DNA of 7,593 nucleotides. Origin: Rickettsiales bacterium. Lineage in GTDB: Bacteria; Pseudomonadota; Alphaproteobacteria; Rickettsiales; UBA998. The translations under genes and the position numbers were made by a program. Under the pieces are notes generated by a model that was not told the DNA's origin, did no database searches, and saw nothing but the letters and a program-made list of their open reading frames with translations. Numbering within the stretch: the stretch's first letter is position 1; each line of letters starts with the position of its first letter. The stretch is from NCBI GenBank assembly GCA_019749855.1, contig JAIEPI010000014.1, positions 1-7,593 of the forward strand, in the 5' to 3' direction. This document shows positions 1 through 6,103 of the stretch, one piece after another.

Positions 1-1
1 T

Positions 2-1204
2 TATTTGCGCTATCGCGAGGCGCTGGGCGAGGACATTGGTAACATCCCGTCAGGTCTGTATCCGGGGAGTTATCTGGTGCCGGTTGGGCAGGCCTTGTCT
101 CAGCAACATGGCACTGCCCTAATGGCGAAGTCGGAGCCCGAGTGGCTGCCAGTTGTGCGTGAGTTTGCTATTGAGCAGATGATGGTGCTGATTCGTGAAG
201 ATTTGGCCGATTTGGGGATTTATCATGATGTGTTTACCTCCGAGCGTCAATTGCATGAGGAACAGCGTATTGAGGCCGCGTTAGCGCTACTTGAATCGCA
301 GGGGGTGCTGTATCGCGGGGTGCTGGAGCCACCGAAGGGCAAGGCGCCTGAAGATTGGGAGCCTCGTGAGCAGTTGCTGTTTCGCTCCACGGATTATGGT
401 GATGATTGTGATCGCGCACTGGCGAAGTCGGATGGCAGCTATACGTATTTTGCCGGTGATGTCGCCTATACGCAGCATAAGTTAATGCGTCACTTTAAGA
501 AACTGGTGATGGTGCTTGGCGCGGATCATGGGGGTTATATCAGTCGTATGAAGGCGATAGTTAATGTGCTTTCTCAGGATGATGCATCACTTGAAGTGCT
601 GTTATGTCAGCTAGTCAAGCTATACGAGGCAGGACAGCCATTTAAAATGTCCAAGCGTGCAGGCACATTTGTCACGGTGCGTGATGTGTTGGATGTGGTG
701 GGTCGTGATGTGGTGCGCTTTGTGATGTTGACGCGCAAGCCGGAACAACCACTTGATTTTGATTTGGTGAAAGTTCAGGAACAATCCAAAGACAATCCGG
801 TTTTTTATGTGAATTATGCGCATGCTCGCTGCAAATCGGTTCTTCGTCAACCGCACGCCGTTGAAATAATGCTCAAAGCTGCGACGTCTGACCCTGACAC
901 TCTGGCTCGCCTTATTCATCCGGCCGAGTTGGCCTTGCTGCGCCGCTTATGCTACTGGCCGCGCTTGGTAGAATCAGCCGCACTGGCTTATGAACCGCAT
1001 CGCATTGCGTATTACCTGCATGAGCTGGCGTCAGAGTTGCATGGCTTGTGGGCACTCGGTAACGAAGATACTGGCCTGCGTTTTATTATTGAAGGTGACG
1101 ATCAATTGACTATGGCACGCCTGCATCTTGCCCAAGCCATTGCCACGGTTTTGGCCAGCGGATTGCATGTCTTAGGGGTGGAACCGCGCGAGGAAATGCG
1201 ATAA
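2..1204 (+). CDS. argS: Arginyl-tRNA synthetase, C-terminal two thirds (5' end outside window)
   Basis: This class I aminoacyl-tRNA synthetase attaches arginine to tRNA-Arg in the cytoplasm, using ATP. The reading frame is open from base 2, so the gene continues leftward; 400 residues are present against a usual length of roughly 550-600. The missing part should hold the N-terminal tRNA D-loop binding domain and the HIGH signature. Visible are the Rossmann-fold motif GADHGGY (bases 518-538) and the KMSKR signature that stabilises the transition state (bases 644-658), followed by AGTFVTVRDV. The helical anticodon-binding (DALR) domain starts near NPVFYVNYAHARC (from about base 794) and runs to the end. 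The TTG at 5-7 is an internal Leu codon, not a start. The gene ends in tandem TAA TAA stops (1202-1207), 28 bases before the SPOR gene. Identity is secure; no frameshift or missing signature is seen in the part present. Confidence 0.97.
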   Translation, partial: YLRYREALGEDIGNIPSGLYPGSYLVPVGQALSQQHGTALMAKSEPEWLPVVREFAIEQMMVLIREDLADLGIYHDVFTSERQLHEEQRIEAALALLESQGVLYRGVLEPPKGKAPEDWEPREQLLFRSTDYGDDCDRALAKSDGSYTYFAGDVAYTQHKLMRHFKKLVMVLGADHGGYISRMKAIVNVLSQDDASLEVLLCQLVKLYEAGQPFKMSKRAGTFVTVRDVLDVVGRDVVRFVMLTRKPEQPLDFDLVKVQEQSKDNPVFYVNYAHARCKSVLRQPHAVEIMLKAATSDPDTLARLIHPAELALLRRLCYWPRLVESAALAYEPHRIAYYLHELASELHGLWALGNEDTGLRFIIEGDDQLTMARLHLAQAIATVLASGLHVLGVEPREEMR

Positions 1205-1232
1205 TAATCGACCAAGAAAACTCTATAACGGC

Positions 1233-2324
1233 ATGACACCCATGAAAAACGACTATGATGCAGACGACGATATCCCCCTCGATGAGCTGGAGGGAGCCGG
1301 TTTGCGTTGGATGTCAGTGGTGGTGGTTTTGCTGGTGGTGGGCGGTTTTTTTGCGCTCGCATGGTATGCCTATCACAGCAATAGTGCGAATGACGTTCAC
1401 TTGGAGGACGTTGTTAAAGCGGAAGCTCAGCCAGTAAAAGAAAAGCCCGCAGACCCGGGTGGTATGGTAACGCCCTATCAGGATATGTCCGTTTATAATG
1501 TGATCAGCAAACAAAAAAATGGAACGAACAAGCAGGTGGAACAATTGTTACCTGATCCGGAAGAGCCAATGGCCAGCCGTGAGGAGCCTGCGCCCGCCGT
1601 GCGCCCGAACGCCACAGCCTCGCGTCATTCAGATGACATGAAAGTCTGGCTTAAAGATGAAGGTGAAGTGGACCCCCTGGCCAAAGAGCCACCCGCCAAA
1701 GTGAAGTTGCTGCCAGCACCGGTGACGCCAGCCACGGTGCCTGAGGTCCAAAATGCGGAGCCTGCGTTTGCTGATGTGCCTGAGTCATCCGAGAAAACAC
1801 AGGCCAATCAGTTTATGGCTTCGCCAGCGGAAAAAATAGTCACGGCGGAAACGACGAGTAAACCGGAGACGTCATTGCCGCCCATAGCGCAGGTCACCCC
1901 TGTCCCGTTGATGCCAAAAATTGTCCCAGAGGTTGCGCCGCAAGTGGTAAAAACACCTGTCACCCCCGCTGTAAAGCCTGTGGCAGTGAAAAAAACTGCG
2001 CCAGCGCCTAGTTCATTGAAAGAAACACCGAAAATTGAGGCGCCGAAACCTGAAACTGCGAAAACTGAGACATCTCAACAATCTGGCTCTATGCAGGCGC
2101 AAATTGCAGCACTCAAAACGCCGGCTGAGGCAACGGCCACATGGAACTTACTCAAGAAAAAACATGCTGATTTACTCGCTGGTAAGCAGTATCTCATTGT
2201 GAAAGCTGATCTGCCACAAGGCACGTTTTATCGACTCCGCTTATCCGGCTTGACGGCAGCCTCAGCTAAACAGCTTTGTGCCAGCCTGATGGCGCGCAAA
2301 CAAAGCTGTCTGGTGGTTCGTTAA
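1233..2324 (+). CDS. SPOR domain-containing bitopic inner-membrane protein
   Basis: This is a 363-residue protein with an FtsN-like plan. Residues 1-25 are a short acidic cytoplasmic tail (DADDDIPLDELEG), residues about 27-46 form one hydrophobic membrane segment (MSVVVVLLVVGGFFALAWYA), and residues about 50-285 are a low-complexity linker, acidic at first and then rich in Pro, Lys, Ala, Val and Thr. Residues about 286-363 form a SPOR domain ending in SCLVVR. SPOR domains bind peptidoglycan glycan strands lacking stem peptides and so collect at division septa; that role is inferred here from the family. Cys349 and Cys359 in the domain could pair in the oxidising periplasm. The first strand reads MQAQIAAL, a divergent form of the usual VQLGSF type. 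ATG 1233 is the first in-frame ATG, but ATG 1242 is equally possible, as neither has a clear ribosome binding site. It lies between argS and nagZ, the usual alphaproteobacterial position. The domain call is firm; a precise function is not. Confidence 0.9.
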   Translation: MTPMKNDYDADDDIPLDELEGAGLRWMSVVVVLLVVGGFFALAWYAYHSNSANDVHLEDVVKAEAQPVKEKPADPGGMVTPYQDMSVYNVISKQKNGTNKQVEQLLPDPEEPMASREEPAPAVRPNATASRHSDDMKVWLKDEGEVDPLAKEPPAKVKLLPAPVTPATVPEVQNAEPAFADVPESSEKTQANQFMASPAEKIVTAETTSKPETSLPPIAQVTPVPLMPKIVPEVAPQVVKTPVTPAVKPVAVKKTAPAPSSLKETPKIEAPKPETAKTETSQQSGSMQAQIAALKTPAEATATWNLLKKKHADLLAGKQYLIVKADLPQGTFYRLRLSGLTAASAKQLCASLMARKQSCLVVR

Positions 2325-2326
2325 TC

Positions 2327-3349
2327 ATGCCGCGTAAGCCAGTCATTTATGGGCTTTCTGGTTTTGAGTTAACTTCTGAGGAGCGTTCATTTTTTGCTGC
2401 GGAATCACCGGCCGGCTATATTTTGTTTGCGCGTAATTGTCAGGACCCCAAACAGCTGCGTACGTTGACGAACAGCCTTAAAGCGCTGCATCCTGACTAT
2501 CTTCCACTCATACTGATTGATCAGGAAGGTGGCCGAGTGGCGCGTTTGAAACCGCCACACTGGCGTCACGTGCCCCCTGCGGCTTCTTTTGCTCGTGTGG
2601 CTGATACGGATATGATGGCGGCCCGTCAGCTAGTGTATCTCAATGCTCGTTTGATTGCAGAGGATCTGGTGGCCTGCGGTATCAACACGGATTGCGCCCC
2701 TCTGGCCGATATCCCCTCTGAGACGTGCCATGACATCATCGGTGACCGTGCCTACGGAACGACCCCATCACAAGTCGTCACGCTTGGGCGTGCGATGGCG
2801 GAGGGCTTGCTGGATGGCGGCGTGCTGCCGGTGTTGAAGCATATTCCGGGCCATGGTCGTGCGGAAGTGGATAGTCACGAATCATTGCCCGTGGTCAATG
2901 CGTCGCTGGACGACCTGCTGGCACAGGATTTTGTGCCGTTTATGGAGCTGGCCGACCTGCCACTAGGCATGACCGCTCACATCCGCTACACGGCGATTGA
3001 TCAGGATTTACCGGCCACTCTTTCCGAGAAAACCATTCATATGGTGCGTGATAAGATTGGATTTAAAGGTTTATTGATGACCGACGATCTCTCGATGAAG
3101 GCGTTACAAGGTGATTTGGGGCGTTTGGCACAAGATTCACTCTTGGCGGGGTGTGATCTGGTGCTGCATTGCAACGGCGTGATGTCGGAAATGCAGCATA
3201 TTGGCTCGGCTTTGACTGTGGGAGATGATAGGCTGCAAAAACGGCTCGATGCGGCCATCGCGCTCATCTCACCCTTGCCAAGTGAGGATGCGTCAGCCTT
3301 ACTGGCAGAATATCAAACCTTGTGCACACTGCACGGAGTCGCTGCCTAA
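2327..3349 (+). CDS. nagZ: Beta-N-acetylhexosaminidase NagZ (glycoside hydrolase family 3)
   Basis: NagZ is a cytoplasmic enzyme of cell-wall recycling that removes N-acetylglucosamine from GlcNAc-anhydro-MurNAc fragments and peptides; in some bacteria its products induce AmpC beta-lactamase. The start is taken as ATG 2327, giving 340 residues, two bases after the SPOR stop; a longer reading from TTG 2276 would overlap the SPOR gene by 49 bases and adds 17 residues without family resemblance. Visible family motifs are DQEGGRVARL (65-74), the substrate-binding loop KHIPGHG (171-177) followed by the Asp182-Ser-His184 catalytic dyad typical of NagZ, MTAHIRYTAID (215-225), and MTDDLSMKAL (251-260), in which Asp253 should be the nucleophile. 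Length matches a single-domain proteobacterial NagZ and there is no signal peptide, consistent with cytoplasmic action. A GGTGG stretch about 10 bases upstream is the best available ribosome binding site. In related genomes scpA and scpB normally follow; here tatA follows directly. Confidence 0.96.
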   Translation: MPRKPVIYGLSGFELTSEERSFFAAESPAGYILFARNCQDPKQLRTLTNSLKALHPDYLPLILIDQEGGRVARLKPPHWRHVPPAASFARVADTDMMAARQLVYLNARLIAEDLVACGINTDCAPLADIPSETCHDIIGDRAYGTTPSQVVTLGRAMAEGLLDGGVLPVLKHIPGHGRAEVDSHESLPVVNASLDDLLAQDFVPFMELADLPLGMTAHIRYTAIDQDLPATLSEKTIHMVRDKIGFKGLLMTDDLSMKALQGDLGRLAQDSLLAGCDLVLHCNGVMSEMQHIGSALTVGDDRLQKRLDAAIALISPLPSEDASALLAEYQTLCTLHGVAA

Positions 3350-3355
3350 GGAGGG
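3347..3355 (+). promoter_or_regulatory. Strong Shine-Dalgarno site for tatA
   Basis: The sequence TAAGGAGGG overlaps the nagZ stop codon (TAA 3347-3349) and ends a few bases before the tatA ATG at 3360. It is a near-perfect match to the 16S rRNA tail at ideal spacing, the strongest such site in the window. It fixes the tatA start at 3360 rather than any upstream in-frame codon. Confidence 0.88.
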
Positions 3356-3359
3356 CATT

Positions 3360-3545
3360 ATGTCACTTTCATTTGGAAAATTGCTGCTCATTTTACTGAT
3401 TGTTTTGCTGGTGTTTGGCACCAGTCGCCTGCCGCGTTTGATGGGGGATATTGGTAAAAGCATGCGTGCTCTGCGCGATGGCTTGAAGGAGGACGACACT
3501 CCTGAGCAAAAAATTGCCAGCAAGCCTGACGATCAACCCTCCTGA
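3360..3545 (+). CDS. tatA: Sec-independent protein translocase subunit TatA
   Basis: TatA is the pore-forming or membrane-thinning subunit that oligomerises on the TatBC receptor to move folded twin-arginine proteins across the inner membrane. The protein is 61 residues: a hydrophobic helix at about 7-19 (KLLLILLIVLLVF), the Phe19-Gly20 hinge, an amphipathic helix at about 22-43 (SRLPRLMGDIGKSMRALRDG), and a short acidic polar tail. The start is fixed by a strong Shine-Dalgarno site; an upstream in-frame ATG at 3225 lies inside nagZ and is rejected. TatA rather than TatB is indicated by the FGTSRLP hinge region, the short tail and the position first in tatABC. Two residues are unusual: Lys7 stands where E. 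coli has Gln8, and Leu38 where E. coli has the highly conserved Phe39. Length is at the short end of the family. The gene is 10 bases after nagZ and 67 bases before tatB. Confidence 0.93.
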   Translation: MSLSFGKLLLILLIVLLVFGTSRLPRLMGDIGKSMRALRDGLKEDDTPEQKIASKPDDQPS

Positions 3546-3612
3546 TGTCACAAGCTGGGCATCGCTTGCGTGCCAGCGTGTTATCATTACTTCACTCGCA
3601 TAGTTTCGACGC
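3546..3612 (+). other. tatA-tatB spacer with a weak hairpin
   Basis: These 67 bases are the longest non-coding interval in the window. They contain a small imperfect hairpin at 3558-3574: GGCA-T-CG, loop CTTG, CG-TGCC, with a bulged T, about six base pairs. No U-run follows, so it is not a typical rho-independent terminator, and no well-spaced -35/-10 pair is apparent. No Shine-Dalgarno sequence is visible just ahead of the tatB ATG. A role in RNA processing or in separating tatA from tatB expression is possible but unproven; the hairpin may be chance. Confidence 0.35.
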
Positions 3613-3996
3613 ATGTTTGGTTTATCTTTCTCAGAATTGATGGTGATTGTCGTGGTGGCCCTACTGGTGGTTGGGCCTGATGATTTGCCGCGAATGGTTC
3701 GCGCAGCGCTACGATTTTTCAGAAGCATGACGGCACTGGGGCAGGATATCCGGCGTCAGATGGAGGAAGTCATAGGTGATGAGGAGTTAGGCGAACTAAG
3801 AAAACTTCGTGAGAGTATTCGGGGCCAGCAACAATTTATCATTGACCAGCAAGGTGAATACAGGGAAGTCTTTGATATCTCCGAGCTCATGCAGGAGCGG
3901 CCAGCGGCCATTAATGAAACGGGCGTTTCTACTCCCGCACCCGCAGCGTCAGCCAGCGAAGCAGTGAAAAAGAACGAGTCACATCATGACGCCTGA
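3613..3996 (+). CDS. tatB: Sec-independent protein translocase subunit TatB
   Basis: TatB pairs with TatC to form the receptor for twin-arginine signal peptides in the inner membrane. The protein is 127 residues. Its start MFGLSFSELM carries the TatB-type membrane Glu8; the membrane helix spans about 6-20, the hinge is VVGPDDLPR (19-27), and an amphipathic helix follows at about 27-50. Residues about 44-84 are charged and probably helical, and the C-terminal 40 residues are an Ala/Pro-rich, probably disordered tail. The longer second helix and the GP-DLP hinge distinguish it from TatA. ATG 3613 is the only plausible start: an in-frame TAG lies at 3601-3603. It has no recognisable Shine-Dalgarno site. 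The gene overlaps tatC by 11 bases, suggesting translational coupling to tatC. Confidence 0.94.
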   Translation: MFGLSFSELMVIVVVALLVVGPDDLPRMVRAALRFFRSMTALGQDIRRQMEEVIGDEELGELRKLRESIRGQQQFIIDQQGEYREVFDISELMQERPAAINETGVSTPAPAASASEAVKKNESHHDA

Positions 3997-4786
3997 GGAA
4001 AACAAGCCCAAGAGTGATCCGCCGCGCCCATTGATGGAGCATTTGATTGAACTACGCTATCGGCTTAAAATTGCCGTGGCGACACTCGTGTTTGGCTTCG
4101 CGATTGGCTATCTGGTGTCGGATACCACTTTTGCGCTGCTGACTCTACCTCTGAAGCACGCCTTTGGTGAAGAAACAGGCCGCCGCATCATCTATACCGG
4201 ATTGGCCGAGGCCTTCGTGACCAAGATGAAACTTTCCTTGTTCTGTGCCTTCATGTTCATGTTTCCCGTGTTTGCCACCCAGATTTATCTGTTTTTGGCG
4301 CCAGGCCTCTACAAACATGAACGCGGGGTGTTACTGCCTTACCTCATTGCAGCGCCGGTGCTTTTTTTTCTGGGTGCATCGATGGCGTATTTTTATATTT
4401 TCCCCGCCGCGTGGCAGTTTTTCCTGAGTTTTGAAACGGGCAGTATGGGCGAGGCGAGTGGGCTGGGTCTGCCGCTGCAACTGGAAGCACGCATGAGCGA
4501 ATATCTTGATCTGGCAATGTCTATTATTCTGGCGTTTGGCCTTTCCTTTCAATTGCCCATATTACTCACGTTGATGGTGCGTATCGGCTTAATCACGGTG
4601 GAGACATTGAAAAACAGTCGCCGTTACGCGATTGTTATACTTATCACGGTAGCAGCGATTCTGACGCCGCCGGATGTGATCAGCCAGTTAGGGCTTTTCA
4701 GTGCGCTGTATCTTTTATACGAACTTTCAATCATTGCTTGCCGTTTAGTCAAAAAAAATCACGCCGAGGAGGGTACGCATGCATGA
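3986..4786 (+). CDS. tatC: Sec-independent protein translocase subunit TatC
   Basis: TatC is the six-helix inner-membrane core of the Tat receptor and binds the twin-arginine motif of signal peptides at its cytoplasmic face. The protein is 266 residues, close to the family norm. Family landmarks are all present: HLIELRYRL (19-27, with Glu22 matching E. coli Glu15), the first loop APGLYKHER (105-113, Glu112 matching the signal-peptide-contacting E. coli Glu103), AYFYIFP (134-140), SFQLP (187-191, Gln189 where E. coli has Glu170, a substitution I believe to be common), and LTPPDVISQ (226-234, Asp230 matching E. coli Asp211). Hydrophobic segments lie near 28-48, 84-105, 117-140, 175-198, 213-227 and 235-252. 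It starts inside tatB with only a weak GAG site upstream, so reinitiation after tatB is likely. It ends in a TGA inside the serS start region. Eight-base T and A runs occur at 4362-4369 and 4751-4758. Confidence 0.97.
   Translation: MTPEENKPKSDPPRPLMEHLIELRYRLKIAVATLVFGFAIGYLVSDTTFALLTLPLKHAFGEETGRRIIYTGLAEAFVTKMKLSLFCAFMFMFPVFATQIYLFLAPGLYKHERGVLLPYLIAAPVLFFLGASMAYFYIFPAAWQFFLSFETGSMGEASGLGLPLQLEARMSEYLDLAMSIILAFGLSFQLPILLTLMVRIGLITVETLKNSRRYAIVILITVAAILTPPDVISQLGLFSALYLLYELSIIACRLVKKNHAEEGTHA
4766..4773 (+). promoter_or_regulatory. Shine-Dalgarno site for serS inside tatC
   Basis: GAGGAGGG lies within the last codons of tatC and five bases before the serS ATG at 4779. It is a strong match to the 16S rRNA tail and supports that ATG as the serS start, even though it falls 8 bases inside the tatC coding region. 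Confidence 0.85.
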
Positions 4787-6056
4787 CATTAAATGGATCA
4801 GGGAGCAGCCTGCGGCCTTTGATGCGGCCCTTGCCAGACGCAACATCTCTGCTGTGAGCGCTGAAATTCTGGCGATTGATGAAAAAAGACGCGCTGATTT
4901 GACAAGCGCGCAGGAATTACAGGCACGTCGTAATGAATTGGCAAAGTTGGCCGGTCAGGCGAAAGCCAAGGGCGGGGATGCTGAGCCGCTTTTTGCTGAA
5001 TCGCGTGAGATTGGGGTGCAGCTTAAAGCCATGGAGGAGGCGCTGGCGGGGGAGGATCCCGTGCAGGCTCGGCTGGCCAGCCTGCCGAATCTATTGGCGG
5101 CGGATGTACCGGATGGCGCGGACGAATCCGCGAATGTGGAGCTTAAACGTGTGGGGCGTGCACCAGAATTTGCTTTTGCGCCCAAGGAGCATTTTGATCT
5201 CGGTGAAGCGCTGGGGCTGATGGATTTTGAGACGGCCGCCAAAATGTCCGGTGCCCGTTTTGTGGTGCTGCGCGGCGCATTGGCGAGAATGGAGCGCGCG
5301 TTAGCAGATTTCATGCTGCACACGCATACAACGCACTCAGGATATGAGGAAGTTGTTCCGCCCTATCTGGTGCGCGATCAGGCCGCGTATGGCACTGGGC
5401 AGTTGCCGAAATTCACTGAGGATTTGTTTCAAACGACGAATGGCTACTGGCTGGTGCCGACGGCAGAAATTCCACTCACCAATCTCGTGGCGGACAGTAT
5501 TTTAGACGCTGAACAATTGCCGATGCGCTTCACCGCCTACTCGCCTTGCTTCCGCTCAGAGGCTGGCTCGGCGGGCCGTGATACGCGAGGAATGATTCGT
5601 CAGCATCAATTCTCGAAAGTGGAGCTGGTGAGCATTGTCGCGCCGGAGCATTCAGCGGCAGAACATGAACGCATGTTAACGGCAGCGGAGAGCATTCTCC
5701 AGCAGCTGGGGTTGCATTATCGTGTGATGTTACTGTGCGCCGGTGATACCGGATTTGGTGCCCAGAAAACCTATGATATTGAAGTATGGCTGCCCGGGCA
5801 AAACACCTTCCGCGAAATTTCCAGCTGTTCTAATTTTGGAGAGTTTCAGGGCCGACGCATGAAGGCGCGCTATCGCCCTAGCAAAGGCGACAAGAAAACC
5901 GAATTTGTGCACACACTCAATGGCTCCGGTCTGGCGATTGGCCGAACTATGGTGGCCATTTTAGAGAATTATCAGCAAGAGGATGGCTCGATTATCGTGC
6001 CTGAAGCCCTGCGTCCCTACATGGGCGGCATGGCGCTCATCAAGAAGGCGGGCTAG
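4779..6056 (+). CDS. serS: Seryl-tRNA synthetase
   Basis: SerRS is a homodimeric cytoplasmic class II synthetase that charges tRNA-Ser (and tRNA-Sec where present) with serine. The protein is 425 residues, the standard bacterial length. Residues 1-110 form the N-terminal domain with the long antiparallel coiled-coil arm (about 30-100) that grips the tRNA-Ser variable arm. The catalytic domain follows: the serine-binding TAE loop (228-230), motif 2 with FRSEAGSAGRDTRG (258-271) and its ATP-binding arginine, then HQFSKVEL, the FGEFQGRRMKARYR segment (353-366), and motif 3 with GLAIGRTMVAILENYQ (384-399), including Arg389. The start is supported by a strong Shine-Dalgarno site. The 8-base overlap with tatC suggests co-transcription. 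serS after tatC is the standard alphaproteobacterial arrangement. Nothing is missing or broken. Confidence 0.98.
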   Translation: MHDIKWIREQPAAFDAALARRNISAVSAEILAIDEKRRADLTSAQELQARRNELAKLAGQAKAKGGDAEPLFAESREIGVQLKAMEEALAGEDPVQARLASLPNLLAADVPDGADESANVELKRVGRAPEFAFAPKEHFDLGEALGLMDFETAAKMSGARFVVLRGALARMERALADFMLHTHTTHSGYEEVVPPYLVRDQAAYGTGQLPKFTEDLFQTTNGYWLVPTAEIPLTNLVADSILDAEQLPMRFTAYSPCFRSEAGSAGRDTRGMIRQHQFSKVELVSIVAPEHSAAEHERMLTAAESILQQLGLHYRVMLLCAGDTGFGAQKTYDIEVWLPGQNTFREISSCSNFGEFQGRRMKARYRPSKGDKKTEFVHTLNGSGLAIGRTMVAILENYQQEDGSIIVPEALRPYMGGMALIKKAG

Positions 6057-6062
6057 ATTCGT

Positions 6063-6095
6063 ATGAATGACCATCGTCGCAGCATCAGGAGATAA
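6063..6095 (+). other. Possible ten-codon arginine-rich leader ORF before surE
   Basis: In the 47-base serS-surE spacer an ATG at 6063 opens a short frame reading MNDHRRSIRR and stops at TAA 6093-6095. Four of its ten residues are arginine, and the last two codons, AGG AGA, are also the surE Shine-Dalgarno sequence. A weak AAGG lies about 14 bases upstream of its ATG, which is a poor position. It could be a chance frame; translation through it would affect access to the surE ribosome binding site. Confidence 0.2.
6087..6092 (+). promoter_or_regulatory. Shine-Dalgarno site for surE
   Basis: AGGAGA ends 11 bases before the surE ATG at 6104. Sequence match is good but the spacing is longer than the usual 5-9 bases. 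No better in-frame start exists between the site and 6104, so it supports that start. Confidence 0.65.
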
Positions 6096-6103
6096 GACCT
6101 TTC

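Noticed and set aside
234..919. Antisense frames across argS, including a His-rich one
   Set aside because: They lie wholly opposite a conserved gene, have no recognisable domains, and the His-rich stretch is the complement of ordinary GAT/ATG-rich codons.
2276..2326. Longer NagZ start at TTG 2276
   Set aside because: It would overlap the SPOR domain coding sequence by 49 bases, uses a rarer start codon, and the added residues do not resemble NagZ; ATG 2327 is two bases after the SPOR stop.
3225..3359. Longer TatA start at ATG 3225
   Set aside because: The extra 45 residues are the shadow of the nagZ 3' end in another frame; the strong Shine-Dalgarno site at 3347-3355 and the TatA N-terminus fix the start at 3360.
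3558..3574. Rho-independent terminator between tatA and tatB
   Set aside because: The stem is only about six pairs with a bulge and no T-run follows; the next gene is in the same operon.
3546..3612. Internal promoter for tatB
   Set aside because: TTGCGT and TATCAT-like hexamers are present but only 10 bases apart, far from the required spacing.
4955..5323. 122-codon antisense frame opposite serS
   Set aside because: It mirrors the Ala/Glu-rich coiled-coil coding region; its Ser/Ala-rich composition and lack of any domain are typical of a shadow frame.
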